A stretch of DNA of 14,110 bases, from the NCBI GenBank assembly GCA_013415795.1, contig JAAEEL010000048.1, positions 1 through 14,110 on the forward strand, in the 5' to 3' direction. Source of the stretch: Methanocellales archaeon. GTDB lineage: Archaea > Halobacteriota > UBA148. This document shows positions 1 to 6,279 of this stretch, piece by piece. A model generated the notes under the pieces. It was not told the origin of the DNA. It saw only the letters and a list, made by a program, of their open reading frames with translations, and searched no databases. Made by a program: the position numbers and the translations under genes. The first letter of the stretch is position 1, and each line of letters begins with the position of its first letter.

Positions 1-61
1 CCTTTTTGGTCAAGCCTCTCACTCGCAAAAAGGTCGTTTGACCAGACTTGGCTACCCCCGC
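1..61 (-). tRNA. Partial tRNA (probably tRNA-Leu), 5' half plus start of a D-loop intron, cut by window edge
   Basis: Reading leftward from 61, the sequence gives acceptor strand GCGGGGG (61-55), U8, A9, D-stem GCC (52-50) and the D-loop AAGUCUGGUCAAA (49-37). This matches the 5' exon of the neighbouring tRNA-Leu at all but one base (A for C at position 9). The D-stem partner GGC does not follow. Instead C36 onward begins an insert in which 33-26 (CCUUUUUG) pairs perfectly with 8-1 (CAAAAAGG), so it looks like a second intron at the same site. Only one base separates it from the tRNA upstream, so the two are surely co-transcribed. The anticodon lies outside the window, so the leucine assignment rests on similarity to the neighbour. 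A truncated pseudogene cannot be excluded. Confidence 0.65.
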
Positions 62-70
62 ATGCGGGGG
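55..70. repeat. Perfect 16-bp palindrome at the junction of the two tRNAs
   Basis: CCCCCGCATGCGGGGG reads the same on both strands. It arises because the 3' acceptor strand and discriminator of the first tRNA are followed, after one base, by the 5' acceptor strand of the second. In the joint precursor these strands could pair across the two tRNAs in competition with the correct acceptor stems. Confidence 0.85.
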
Positions 71-122
71 ACGAGATTTGAACTCGCGAACTCCTACGAG
101 ACAGGGTCCTAAACCCTGCGCC

Positions 123-205
123 TTTGATCCAACAAAGAGAGAGACTTTCTCCCTTGACCTTTTTCCATTCCCTTTAACGCTTATGATCGAGGTGGAAAAG
201 GGTTG
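123..205 (-). other. tRNA intron in the D-loop with a bulge-helix-bulge-like splice motif
   Basis: UCAAA occurs at both boundaries (210-206 and 127-123), so the exact cut is ambiguous within five bases. A fold close to the archaeal bulge-helix-bulge can be drawn. Exon GGUC (212-209) pairs with intron GAUC (129-126) as the four-base-pair central helix, with one G-U pair. An AAA bulge (208-206) and an AAA (125-123) flank it on opposite strands. An inner helix CAAC/GUUG (205-202 with 133-130) and an outer helix GUC/GGC (216-214 with 122-120) close it. Cutting within the AAA bulges restores a normal D-arm. Inside, 201-194 pairs with 166-158 with one bulged A. U213 may narrow the second bulge to two bases, so the motif is nearly but not strictly canonical. 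No endonuclease gene is present in the intron. Confidence 0.75.
146..165. repeat. 20-bp direct repeat, copy 1 (inside the tRNA intron)
   Basis: TTTCTCCCTTGACCTTTTTC at 146-165 is identical to 254-273, 88 bases further on; the flanking bases differ on both sides. This copy lies within the intron, the other upstream of the tRNA. In the intron its complement supplies one strand of the internal helix 201-194/166-158. Confidence 0.85.
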
Positions 206-253
206 TTTGACCAGACTTGGCGACCCCCGCTTTTTGAAAGGAGAAACTTCGCA

Positions 254-273
254 TTTCTCCCTTGACCTTTTTC
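254..273. repeat. 20-bp direct repeat, copy 2 (upstream flank of tRNA-Leu)
   Basis: This is the second copy of the 20-bp sequence found in the tRNA intron. Its left end forms the right arm of a perfect 7-bp hairpin (GGAGAAA 240-246, loop 247-253, TTTCTCC 254-260) ten bases upstream of the mature tRNA 5' end. The copy may be a remnant of tRNA-cluster duplication, or a leader element of the pre-tRNA. Confidence 0.8.
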
Positions 274-276
274 TAA

Positions 277-291
277 AAGGTTTTTATGAAC
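277..291 (-). promoter_or_regulatory. Possible TATA box for the tRNA-Leu transcript
   Basis: On the minus strand the stretch TTCATAAAAACC is the only box-A-like A/T stretch just upstream of the tRNA. It lies about 50-60 bases before the mature 5' end, which implies a leader of roughly 25-30 bases containing the 240-260 hairpin. Assigned on position and composition only. Confidence 0.3.
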
Positions 292-316
292 ACAGCGATA
301 TTTAAAATACCGCAGA

Positions 317-346
317 CAAATCAAATCAAATTAAATTAAATTAAAT
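317..346. repeat. Six tandem pentamers, (CAAAT)3(TAAAT)3
   Basis: Three CAAAT units are followed directly by three TAAAT units in the spacer between the tRNA cluster and the marker-12 gene. The rest of the spacer (231-464) is A+T-rich and holds no further gene that I can see. A weak TATA-like stretch, TATTTTAA near 407-414, would place a transcription start around 433, consistent with translation from 465. Confidence 0.7.
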
Positions 347-464
347 TAGTTATCAATATCAATGCTAAAAACTTAGTGGTCTAACATATGTATGTATAGG
401 AAACCATATTTTAAGTTTAGGCACAAATTAGATGGCACATTGCGTTAATTTTCTCAGGGGTAAC

Positions 465-1406
465 ATGTTCGTTGGGATGGATCACGGCACAACTGCGATA
501 CGATTTGGAACAGATGACGGACGTGTTTTTGAGCTTTCGCTAGAGGATGCCAAAAACATGCCTGATACCATGCTTTTGAGGACCTTCCTGGGTGGTCTGG
601 GTATCAAAGCAAACGATATAGAGTTGTTTGCGATTGGCTACTCAATGGGTGACGGCATCTCTGATATCGTCGATATGAGGCAAGTGATTAACAGAGGCGT
701 TTTGAGGAACGGGGGGGCCGGAATCCACATCGGGGGTGGAACCCATGTCTTTGATGTTATCAAGGAATCAGGCATACCTGCAATTGTGATACCGGGCATA
801 CATGATAGGAGCGATATCGATAAAAGAATGAAGATGTTTTCCCACGGAGCAAGCCCAGAAAAAGTCGGCATTACATATCACGCCCATTTGCATGGTTATA
901 ATACCTTCATCTTATCAGATATAAGCTCAAATACCGTTACCGTGGGGGTAGTGGATGGAAGGATTGTTGGTGCCTTGGATGCATGTATTTTCGCGCCCGG
1001 AATGCTCCATGGTCCGCTTGATCTAGAGGCAATTCGAGATATCGATGCAGGAAAGATAAGCGCAAATAAGGCTTTCTCCCACGGCGGCATATTGAAACAC
1101 ACAAACTTTAGGTGCATGGAGGAGTTATTGAATGCAGAGAATGAAAGCGCTGGTTTAGCAATAGACAGAATTTCATTATTTGCAGCGATGGAGATAGCTG
1201 GCATGCAGGTACTTGTTAACGAACATTCGTCTTGTGAAGCCATCTTTCTGAGCGGTGAGATGAAAAATGTGAAAAAGATTGTTGAACGCCTTCTTGATAC
1301 TAAAACAATTCATTTAGATAAGTGGAGCGCTGCAATTGGTTGTGCCGAAATAGCCAGAGATGTTTATGGAGGTAAAAAAGATGTCCTGGGGATAAAGGTT
1401 TATTGA
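465..1406 (+). CDS. Methanogenesis marker protein 12 (ASKHA-fold protein of unknown function)
   Basis: The 313-residue product opens with FVGMDHGTTAIRFG, a phosphate-1 loop of the sugar kinase/Hsp70/actin fold. It continues with the family's glycine-rich GGAGIHIGGGTHVFD near residues 83-97 and LDACIFAPGMLHGPLDLE near 171-188. I recognise this as methanogenesis marker protein 12, found in methanogens and related methane/alkane oxidisers; its biochemical role is unknown. The frame is open from an ATG at 432, but I chose the ATG at 465. The family starts at MF-[VI]-G, an AGGGG lies just upstream (456-460), and the 11 extra residues resemble nothing in the family. It stands alone, 79 bases before the por operon, whose own promoter is visible. 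Length matches the family. Confidence 0.85.
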   Translation: MFVGMDHGTTAIRFGTDDGRVFELSLEDAKNMPDTMLLRTFLGGLGIKANDIELFAIGYSMGDGISDIVDMRQVINRGVLRNGGAGIHIGGGTHVFDVIKESGIPAIVIPGIHDRSDIDKRMKMFSHGASPEKVGITYHAHLHGYNTFILSDISSNTVTVGVVDGRIVGALDACIFAPGMLHGPLDLEAIRDIDAGKISANKAFSHGGILKHTNFRCMEELLNAENESAGLAIDRISLFAAMEIAGMQVLVNEHSSCEAIFLSGEMKNVKKIVERLLDTKTIHLDKWSAAIGCAEIARDVYGGKKDVLGIKVY

Positions 1407-1420
1407 AGTCCAACAAATAA

Positions 1421-1430
1421 ATTTAAATAA
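1421..1430 (+). promoter_or_regulatory. Probable TATA box of the por operon
   Basis: ATTTAAATAA is a good archaeal box-A match 56 bases before the porG start codon, which predicts a start site near 1450 and a leader of about 35 bases. The leader contains a duplicated 10-mer described separately. A GAGGA at 1478-1482 is a close-spaced ribosome binding site. Confidence 0.5.
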
Positions 1431-1443
1431 ACGCATACAAAAA

Positions 1444-1469
1444 TTGATATGTATTTTCATTGATATGTA
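1444..1469 (+). repeat. Duplicated TTGATATGTA at the por promoter, possible operator
   Basis: The 10-mer TTGATATGTA occurs at 1444-1453 and again at 1460-1469, 16 bases apart, across the predicted por transcription start. A direct repeat placed there is a plausible binding site for a regulator, but nothing identifies the protein, and chance in an A+T-rich leader is possible. Confidence 0.4.
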
Positions 1470-1485
1470 CTATAATTGAGGATTT

Positions 1486-2025
1486 ATGAAAGAAATAAGA
1501 ATACACGGAAGGGGCGGACAAGGAGTCGTTACGAGTGCTGAATTGATCACCTTGGCAGCTTTTGATGACGGAAAATTTAGTCATGCGTTCCCATTCTTTG
1601 GATTTGAGCGGAGGGGTGCACCGATAGTTTCTTTTGTAAGAATAGATGAATGTCCCATACGACTGAGAAGCCATATCTACAATCCAGATTATGTGATAGT
1701 CCAAGATCCTACGCTGCTCGATGTGGTGGATGTTACATCGGGTTTGAGACCAGACGGCATGGTAATAGCCAATACCGAGAAAGAGCCAGAAAAGTTAGGA
1801 TTGGAAGGCAAAATCAGGATAAGGACTATTAATGCAACTAAGATCGCAATGGATGTCTTGGGACGTCCGATCATGAACACTGCTTTAATTGGAGCTTTTG
1901 CAGGAGCAACCGGAGAGGTGTCTGTTGATTCTATCAAAAACGCAGTTAAAAGTCGTTTTCCGGGTGATATGGGAGAGAAGAACGCAGAGGCAGTACAAAA
2001 AGCCTATGATATGATGAGAGGGTAA
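1486..2025 (+). CDS. porG: Pyruvate:ferredoxin oxidoreductase, gamma subunit
   Basis: This is the gamma subunit of the four-subunit archaeal enzyme, which interconverts pyruvate plus CoA with acetyl-CoA plus CO2 while reducing or oxidising ferredoxin in the cytoplasm. The 179 residues carry the family's opening HGRGGQGVVTSAE (residues 7-19), the FERRGAPIVSF segment around 40-50, and a closing region typical of the POR gamma domain. The full expected length is present. It leads the operon, and its stop codon (2023-2025) lies one base before the delta start. In methanogens this enzyme mostly runs towards pyruvate for biosynthesis. The symbol porG is used in methanogens; porC is an alternative name for the same subunit. 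Confidence 0.93.
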   Translation: MKEIRIHGRGGQGVVTSAELITLAAFDDGKFSHAFPFFGFERRGAPIVSFVRIDECPIRLRSHIYNPDYVIVQDPTLLDVVDVTSGLRPDGMVIANTEKEPEKLGLEGKIRIRTINATKIAMDVLGRPIMNTALIGAFAGATGEVSVDSIKNAVKSRFPGDMGEKNAEAVQKAYDMMRG

Positions 2026-2026
2026 G

Positions 2027-2290
2027 ATGAAACTGAGTATTGGTTCCGTGACAAAGCCTGGAAGTACACGGATTAACAAAACTGGTTCATGGCGAACGTT
2101 CAAGCCTATCATCGACATAGAAGCGTGTATAGGTTGTGGAACGTGCAGTATGTTATGCCCAGAAGGATCGGCATACAAAGACAACGTGTCAGGCAAGTAT
2201 GCCATAGACTATGACTATTGTAAGGGATGTGGAATCTGTGCGCAAGAATGCCCTGTAAAAGCCATAGAAATGGTCATGGAGGAGAAGTGA
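2027..2290 (+). CDS. porD: Pyruvate:ferredoxin oxidoreductase, delta subunit (2[4Fe-4S] ferredoxin-like)
   Basis: This small 87-residue subunit carries electrons between the catalytic core and external ferredoxin. Two complete CxxCxxCxxxC sets are visible: C34, C37, C40, C44 (CIGCGTCSMLC) and C65, C68, C71, C75 (CKGCGICAQEC), each followed by proline, as in bacterial-type 2[4Fe-4S] ferredoxins. The N-terminal 30 residues, with GSW-x-FKP, are the usual POR delta lead-in. A GAGAGGG at 2016-2022, inside the end of the gamma gene, serves as its ribosome binding site. Its own 3' end carries GGAGGAG, which serves the alpha gene, so translation is probably coupled through the operon. Confidence 0.94.
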   Translation: MKLSIGSVTKPGSTRINKTGSWRTFKPIIDIEACIGCGTCSMLCPEGSAYKDNVSGKYAIDYDYCKGCGICAQECPVKAIEMVMEEK

Positions 2291-2295
2291 TCTTC

Positions 2296-3471
2296 ATGGA
2301 GATTATGGAAGGTTCGCGTGCTGTGGCAGAAGCAGTCAAAGCCTGCAGACCAAATGTCATAGCAGCATATCCAATCACACCCCAAACGCACATCGTCGAA
2401 GAGATATCACGGATGGTGGCAGACGGGGAACTCGTTAGTGAGTACGTCAGGGTTGAGTCAGAGCATTCCGCAATGTCGGTTTGTGTTGGTGCTAGCGCAA
2501 CTGGCGCAAGGACATATACCGCCACCACATCCCAAGGAATGGCTCTGATGCACGAAGTATTATTCAATGCAGCTGGACTGAGACTGCCAATAGTAATGAC
2601 TGCTGCTAATCGGTCTTTGTCTGCACCGATCAATATCTGGAATGATCATCAAGACATGATATCTGAAAGAGATAGTGGATGGATCCAACTTTATTCAGAG
2701 GACGCCCAAGAAGCAAGTGATATGATAATACAAGCGTATAAGATTGCTGAAGACCATGACATTCTCTTGCCTGTAATGATAGGAATGGATGGCTTTATTC
2801 TGACACATGTACATGAACCTGTTGAGCTATGCTCTCAAGAAAAAGTTGACGATTTCTTGCCTTTGTATGATCCTATCCAGTACTTAACCACAGAAAATCC
2901 CTTGTCATTTGGTACAATTGTTTATCCGAACACATACACTGAATTTCGATACATGATTCATGAAGCCATGAAGAAGGCCGAGAGAAAAATTGTGGATGTT
3001 GCAAGCGAGTTTCAAGACAAATTCGGGCGCTACTATGGTGGATTGATCGATACCTATGAGGCAGATGATGCAGATTTGCTCATACTAGCAATGGGTTCCG
3101 TCATAGGAACGGCAAAGGATGCAGTCGATGAGTTACGTTCAGAAGGAAAAAAAGTGGGGATCGTAAAAGTTCGATGTTATAGGCCATTTCCAGCAGAAGC
3201 GATAGTAGAATCGACAAAGGATGCTAAGGCAATCGCAGTGCTGGACAAAAACATCTCGTTAGGATACGAAGGTGCCCTATATACGGATGTCAAATCTGCA
3301 CTCTACGGGAAAAATGGCCCTCTTGCAATGGGATTCGTCCTTGGACTGGGTGGAAGGGACATCAATAAGAAGACTATCAAGAACATCGTAGCTAAGGCAG
3401 ATAAAGCGATCAAATCAGGCATATTTGAGGCTGAAACAGAATTCGTTGACCTAGATCTGGAGGTGCTATAG
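2296..3471 (+). CDS. porA: Pyruvate:ferredoxin oxidoreductase, alpha subunit
   Basis: The alpha subunit binds the pyruvate side of the active site together with the beta subunit. The 391 residues contain AYPITPQTH near 24-32 (the conserved Thr next to the thiamine ring), VESEHSAMS near 53-61, TSQGMALMHEVL near 78-89, and NRSLSAPINIWNDHQD near 105-120 with the arginine that contacts substrate carboxylate. The latter motif favours pyruvate over 2-oxoglutarate or branched-chain 2-oxoacids. The frame stays open upstream to 2227, inside porD, but I chose the ATG at 2296. It lies 11 bases after GGAGGAG (2278-2284), and family members start at M-[EK]-x-x-x-G. The stop is followed after one base by porB. 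Confidence 0.95.
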   Translation: MEIMEGSRAVAEAVKACRPNVIAAYPITPQTHIVEEISRMVADGELVSEYVRVESEHSAMSVCVGASATGARTYTATTSQGMALMHEVLFNAAGLRLPIVMTAANRSLSAPINIWNDHQDMISERDSGWIQLYSEDAQEASDMIIQAYKIAEDHDILLPVMIGMDGFILTHVHEPVELCSQEKVDDFLPLYDPIQYLTTENPLSFGTIVYPNTYTEFRYMIHEAMKKAERKIVDVASEFQDKFGRYYGGLIDTYEADDADLLILAMGSVIGTAKDAVDELRSEGKKVGIVKVRCYRPFPAEAIVESTKDAKAIAVLDKNISLGYEGALYTDVKSALYGKNGPLAMGFVLGLGGRDINKKTIKNIVAKADKAIKSGIFEAETEFVDLDLEVL

Positions 3472-3472
3472 A

Positions 3473-4351
3473 ATGCAAGAGGAGTTGTTTGCACCTGGCC
3501 ATAGAGGATGTGCTGGGTGTGGAGCAGCCATAGCTGCACGATTGATTCTCAAAGGTTCAGGAAAAGACGTCATAGTCGTATCGCCAACAGGCTGTTTGGA
3601 GGTCATTTCATCACCTTATCCGGAGTCTGCATGGGAGGTCCCGTGGATACACTCGCTATTTGAAAATGCGGCAGCTGTAGCATCTGGAGTTGAAGTTGCG
3701 CTCAAATCTCTTGGGCGAAAGGATGAGGCCAAAATTATTGTAATAGGAGGGGATGGTGCCACCATTGATATCGGAATTGGGCCACTATCTGGAATGCTCG
3801 AAAGAGGGCATGATGTGACATACGTATGTTATGATAACGAAGCATACATGAACACAGGTATCCAGCGTAGTAGTTCGACACCATATGGTGCATCTACCAC
3901 GACAAGCCCTGCTGGAAAGGTCTCGTTAGGTGAGAACAGACCAAAGAAAAATTTACCTGCAATAGCTGCTGCTCACGGTATACCATACGTTGGAACCGCC
4001 TCTATCGCCTATCCAAAAGATGTAATCAGAAAGGTAAAAAAAGCGATTTCCATAGAAGGCCCCAAATATTTGCAGATACATGCACCATGTTGTACTGGGT
4101 GGGGATTTGATGGCAGTAAGACGATAGAAATTGGCAGACTTGCAGTAGAAACAGCACTATTTCCAATATATGAGATTACAGATGGCAAAGTCACTTCTGT
4201 CAAGAAGATCAAGCGAAAACCTGTTGAGGATTACCTGAAGGTACAGCGCCGATTCAGACATTTGCTTAAAAGCGATAGGGGGGAGGAAGCGATAAAAAAT
4301 ATCCAGGACATCGCAGACGCGAATGCAGAGAAATTTGGGTTGGACCTATGA
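3473..4351 (+). CDS. porB: Pyruvate:ferredoxin oxidoreductase, beta subunit (thiamine diphosphate-binding)
   Basis: The beta subunit holds thiamine diphosphate and the proximal [4Fe-4S] cluster. The 292 residues show C13 and C16 (GCAGCG), C41 (PTGC) and C206/C207 (APCCTGW) as cluster ligands. The thiamine motif runs from GDG at 93-95 to YDNEAYMNTG at 120-129, followed by the conserved QRSSSTPYGA. A GGAGGT at 3459-3464 within the end of porA is its ribosome binding site. The last codon overlaps the purO start as ATGA (4348-4351), so purO is read from the same message. All four subunits are intact, which implies a working complex. Confidence 0.95.
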   Translation: MQEELFAPGHRGCAGCGAAIAARLILKGSGKDVIVVSPTGCLEVISSPYPESAWEVPWIHSLFENAAAVASGVEVALKSLGRKDEAKIIVIGGDGATIDIGIGPLSGMLERGHDVTYVCYDNEAYMNTGIQRSSSTPYGASTTTSPAGKVSLGENRPKKNLPAIAAAHGIPYVGTASIAYPKDVIRKVKKAISIEGPKYLQIHAPCCTGWGFDGSKTIEIGRLAVETALFPIYEITDGKVTSVKKIKRKPVEDYLKVQRRFRHLLKSDRGEEAIKNIQDIADANAEKFGLDL

Positions 4352-4950
4352 CATATGTTGGAAGGATCGTCGCAATAGGTCACTCTGAAAGTCTACCCTT
4401 TGCAGCATATCGAGTGTCATCTCGCTCATTTCCGGATCGTATAGCCGTTACAAAATTTGACTCCGTGAGAGTAACCCCCAAGGACCCAAAAGACCTGTCC
4501 AAGAACCCCTATATCTCATATAATTGCATCAAAGTAATTGGAGACACAGCGATCGTCACAAATGGATCCCATACAGAACCCCTAGCAGAAAAGATAGAAT
4601 TTGGATATCCTCCCAGAGATGCTATGGCGCTAACTCTTTTAGCGATGGACTACGAGAAAGACCAATACAAAACGCCAAGAATTGCAGGCGTTATCGACAA
4701 AAACGGAAAAGGGTGCTTGGGAATTGTACAAGTAGAGGGTATAAAAGTCAAGGAATTTAAGCTTGAAGATGAGGCTTTCTTCATCTCAACCTACGAAAAG
4801 ACCGACTTTGAGAGATTGTATGTAAGGGGATCAACTGCCACTGAGATTGCCAAGTGTATGTACGAACTGGAATTCGAGAATCCGGTATGTGCAGCCGCTA
4901 CACTGTGGGATGGGGAGTTTAAGACAAGCGTATATAATGGTCATCAATAA
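4348..4950 (+). CDS. purO: IMP cyclohydrolase, archaeal PurO type
   Basis: PurO closes the purine ring, converting FAICAR to IMP, the last step of inosinate synthesis in many archaea, in place of the C-terminal activity of bacterial PurH. The 200-residue length, the YVGRIVAIGHS start, the SRSFPDR segment and the FGYPPRDAMALTLLAMDYE core fit the PurO family, which has an Ntn-hydrolase-like fold. It overlaps porB by four bases (ATGA), with no separate promoter visible, so it is expressed with the pyruvate oxidoreductase. That pairing is metabolically loose and may only reflect shared demand for anabolism. No other purine gene is in the window. Confidence 0.9.
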   Translation: MTYVGRIVAIGHSESLPFAAYRVSSRSFPDRIAVTKFDSVRVTPKDPKDLSKNPYISYNCIKVIGDTAIVTNGSHTEPLAEKIEFGYPPRDAMALTLLAMDYEKDQYKTPRIAGVIDKNGKGCLGIVQVEGIKVKEFKLEDEAFFISTYEKTDFERLYVRGSTATEIAKCMYELEFENPVCAAATLWDGEFKTSVYNGHQ

Positions 4951-4974
4951 ATAAACAGCTGAAAAATGACAAAC

Positions 4975-4987
4975 TTTATTAAATAAA
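4975..4987 (+). promoter_or_regulatory. Probable TATA box of the antiporter gene; leaderless transcript likely
   Basis: TTTATTAAATAAA is centred about 24 bases before the ATG at 5005, the usual distance from box A to an archaeal transcription start. No Shine-Dalgarno sequence precedes the ATG, so the message is probably leaderless. Confidence 0.45.
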
Positions 4988-5004
4988 CCAAACAAGTTCA
5001 AATC

Positions 5005-6252
5005 ATGCAAGACATGGTTTTAATCGTATCTTACTTTTCATTTCTACTTGGTTTTGGTGTTTTAGTTGCAAACCTGATGAAAAAGGTGAAAATTCCTGAC
5101 ACGGTCTTTCTTCTCTTGGTCGGATTGATTTGTGGCCCCACCATATGGAAGAATCCTGCTGTTGCGCAATATCTTCAGTTTACAATTGTTGACGTGGATG
5201 CCATGTCAGTCGTGCCTGAATTTCTCAGAACGCTTGCCTTGGTTCTGATAGTCTTTACAGGCGCCTTCAACATGAGTTTCAGCGAACTCAAAAGAGTTTC
5301 GAGTATATCCATAAAGCTGGCATTTCTGGTGGTCATACTGAACACCATAGTTCTCGGAGCCATCGCAAAGTTAATATTCGGCTTCGGAATGGTTCCTTCA
5401 CTCCTAATAGGCGCGACGATAAGCGGAACCGATGCCAGCGTCGTCTTCACCTTTGAGCATTTGCTGAAAAAACAGGCCGACATCCTCACAATTTTAAAGA
5501 TGGAATCGATAATTAACAGTCCTTTGGCAGTGCTCATACCCTTCCTTTTCTTGAATTTCTTAGAAGCTGCACCCAGTGAAGTATTAGTGCCTACCGTCTA
5601 CATCTCACAATTCTGGCTTATGATCGCTGCTGGCGTTGGTGGTGGAATCGTTATAGGTTTTGCTGTGACCAGCATTCTGGACAGGATGTTGAAAGAGTAT
5701 ACCCCTCTCCTCCTATTCGCTCTTGCACTTTTGACCTATGGACTGGTGGAAGCAGTTGGAGGTTCTGGAATGCTCGCCGCAGCGGTTTCTGGATGCATAA
5801 TAGGGAATACGGCATTCGCTCACAGGAAGGCTACAGAGAGATTTCACAGTGAGATTTCCGATATGCTGAGAATTTCCATTTATACCCTTCTTGGTGCACA
5901 GGTATTTCTGGACTTGAACCCGCTGCTGATACTTGCAGAGATCCTCTTCGTGTTCTTCGTATTTGCCGTTCGCCCCATACTTATTACATTCCTGGCTAGA
6001 GACGTAGAAGCAGATTATGAAAGTATGACGCTCCTAAAATGGGTTGCACCCAGAGGCATTTCAGCCGCGGCTATGGCACCCATCGTGGCTATAGCCTTGG
6101 GAAACCAACAGATAATGAACATCGTGTTCATGGTGATTCTCTTCTCCGTGCTATTCAGCACCGTCACAGCAAATCTTGTGAGCACAGGAAAGATCTTGAT
6201 AATTAGAGATAAGACAATGAAGGCCCGTGAGATGCTGAGAGAGCGGATTTAA
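5005..6252 (+). CDS. CPA1-family cation/proton antiporter (NhaP-like) with altered ND motif
   Basis: This is a 415-residue membrane protein of about a dozen hydrophobic helices, resembling NhaP-type Na+/H+ antiporters that exchange Na+ for H+ across the cytoplasmic membrane. Recognisable elements are ATISGTDAS with the unwound-helix T142-D143, MESIINSP with E167, RP at 323-324, and VAPRGISAAAMA with R350. In MjNhaP1-type proteins the ESI-x-N-D-P stretch supplies an Asn-Asp pair that binds the ion; here it reads N171-S172, so the acidic residue is missing. This could mean altered ion choice, or a carrier of another function. Ion specificity is not predicted. The start at 5005 follows a TATA box at leaderless distance; ATG 5014 is the alternative. 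pyrF follows after 27 bases. Confidence 0.85.
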   Translation: MQDMVLIVSYFSFLLGFGVLVANLMKKVKIPDTVFLLLVGLICGPTIWKNPAVAQYLQFTIVDVDAMSVVPEFLRTLALVLIVFTGAFNMSFSELKRVSSISIKLAFLVVILNTIVLGAIAKLIFGFGMVPSLLIGATISGTDASVVFTFEHLLKKQADILTILKMESIINSPLAVLIPFLFLNFLEAAPSEVLVPTVYISQFWLMIAAGVGGGIVIGFAVTSILDRMLKEYTPLLLFALALLTYGLVEAVGGSGMLAAAVSGCIIGNTAFAHRKATERFHSEISDMLRISIYTLLGAQVFLDLNPLLILAEILFVFFVFAVRPILITFLARDVEADYESMTLLKWVAPRGISAAAMAPIVAIALGNQQIMNIVFMVILFSVLFSTVTANLVSTGKILIIRDKTMKAREMLRERI

Positions 6253-6279
6253 AAGAAATATCAGAAGAGGGGGTCGAGG

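Larger units (their letters stand above)
63..230 (-). tRNA. tRNA-Leu(UAG) with an 83-nt intron in the D-loop
   Basis: The exons are 230-206 and 122-63 (minus strand), giving an 85-nt mature tRNA. Acceptor 230-224 (GCGGGGG) pairs fully with 70-64 (CCCCCGC), and A63 is the discriminator. The D-stem is GCC (221-219) with GGC (122-120). The anticodon stem CAGGG/CCCUG (118-114, 106-102) encloses UUUAGGA, so the anticodon is UAG (111-109), reading CUA leucine codons. The long variable arm (101-88) has a CUC/GAG stem, as expected for leucine. The T-arm is 87-71 with loop UUCAAAU. CCA is not encoded. Between the D-loop sequence GGUCAAA and the D-stem strand GGC lie 83 extra bases, described separately as an intron. 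Identity as tRNA-Leu is close to certain; removal of the insert is inferred from its fold. Confidence 0.92.

Noticed and set aside
48..305. 85-codon open frame at the left end, plus strand
   Set aside because: It lies antisense to the intron-containing tRNA-Leu and its leader; its residues are accounted for by tRNA and repeat sequence.
317..346. CRISPR-like array
   Set aside because: The units are five bases long with no spacers; this is a simple tandem repeat.
432..464. Eleven-residue N-terminal extension of marker protein 12 from ATG 432
   Set aside because: The extension has no ribosome binding site and no family similarity; ATG 465 fits the family start and follows AGGGG.
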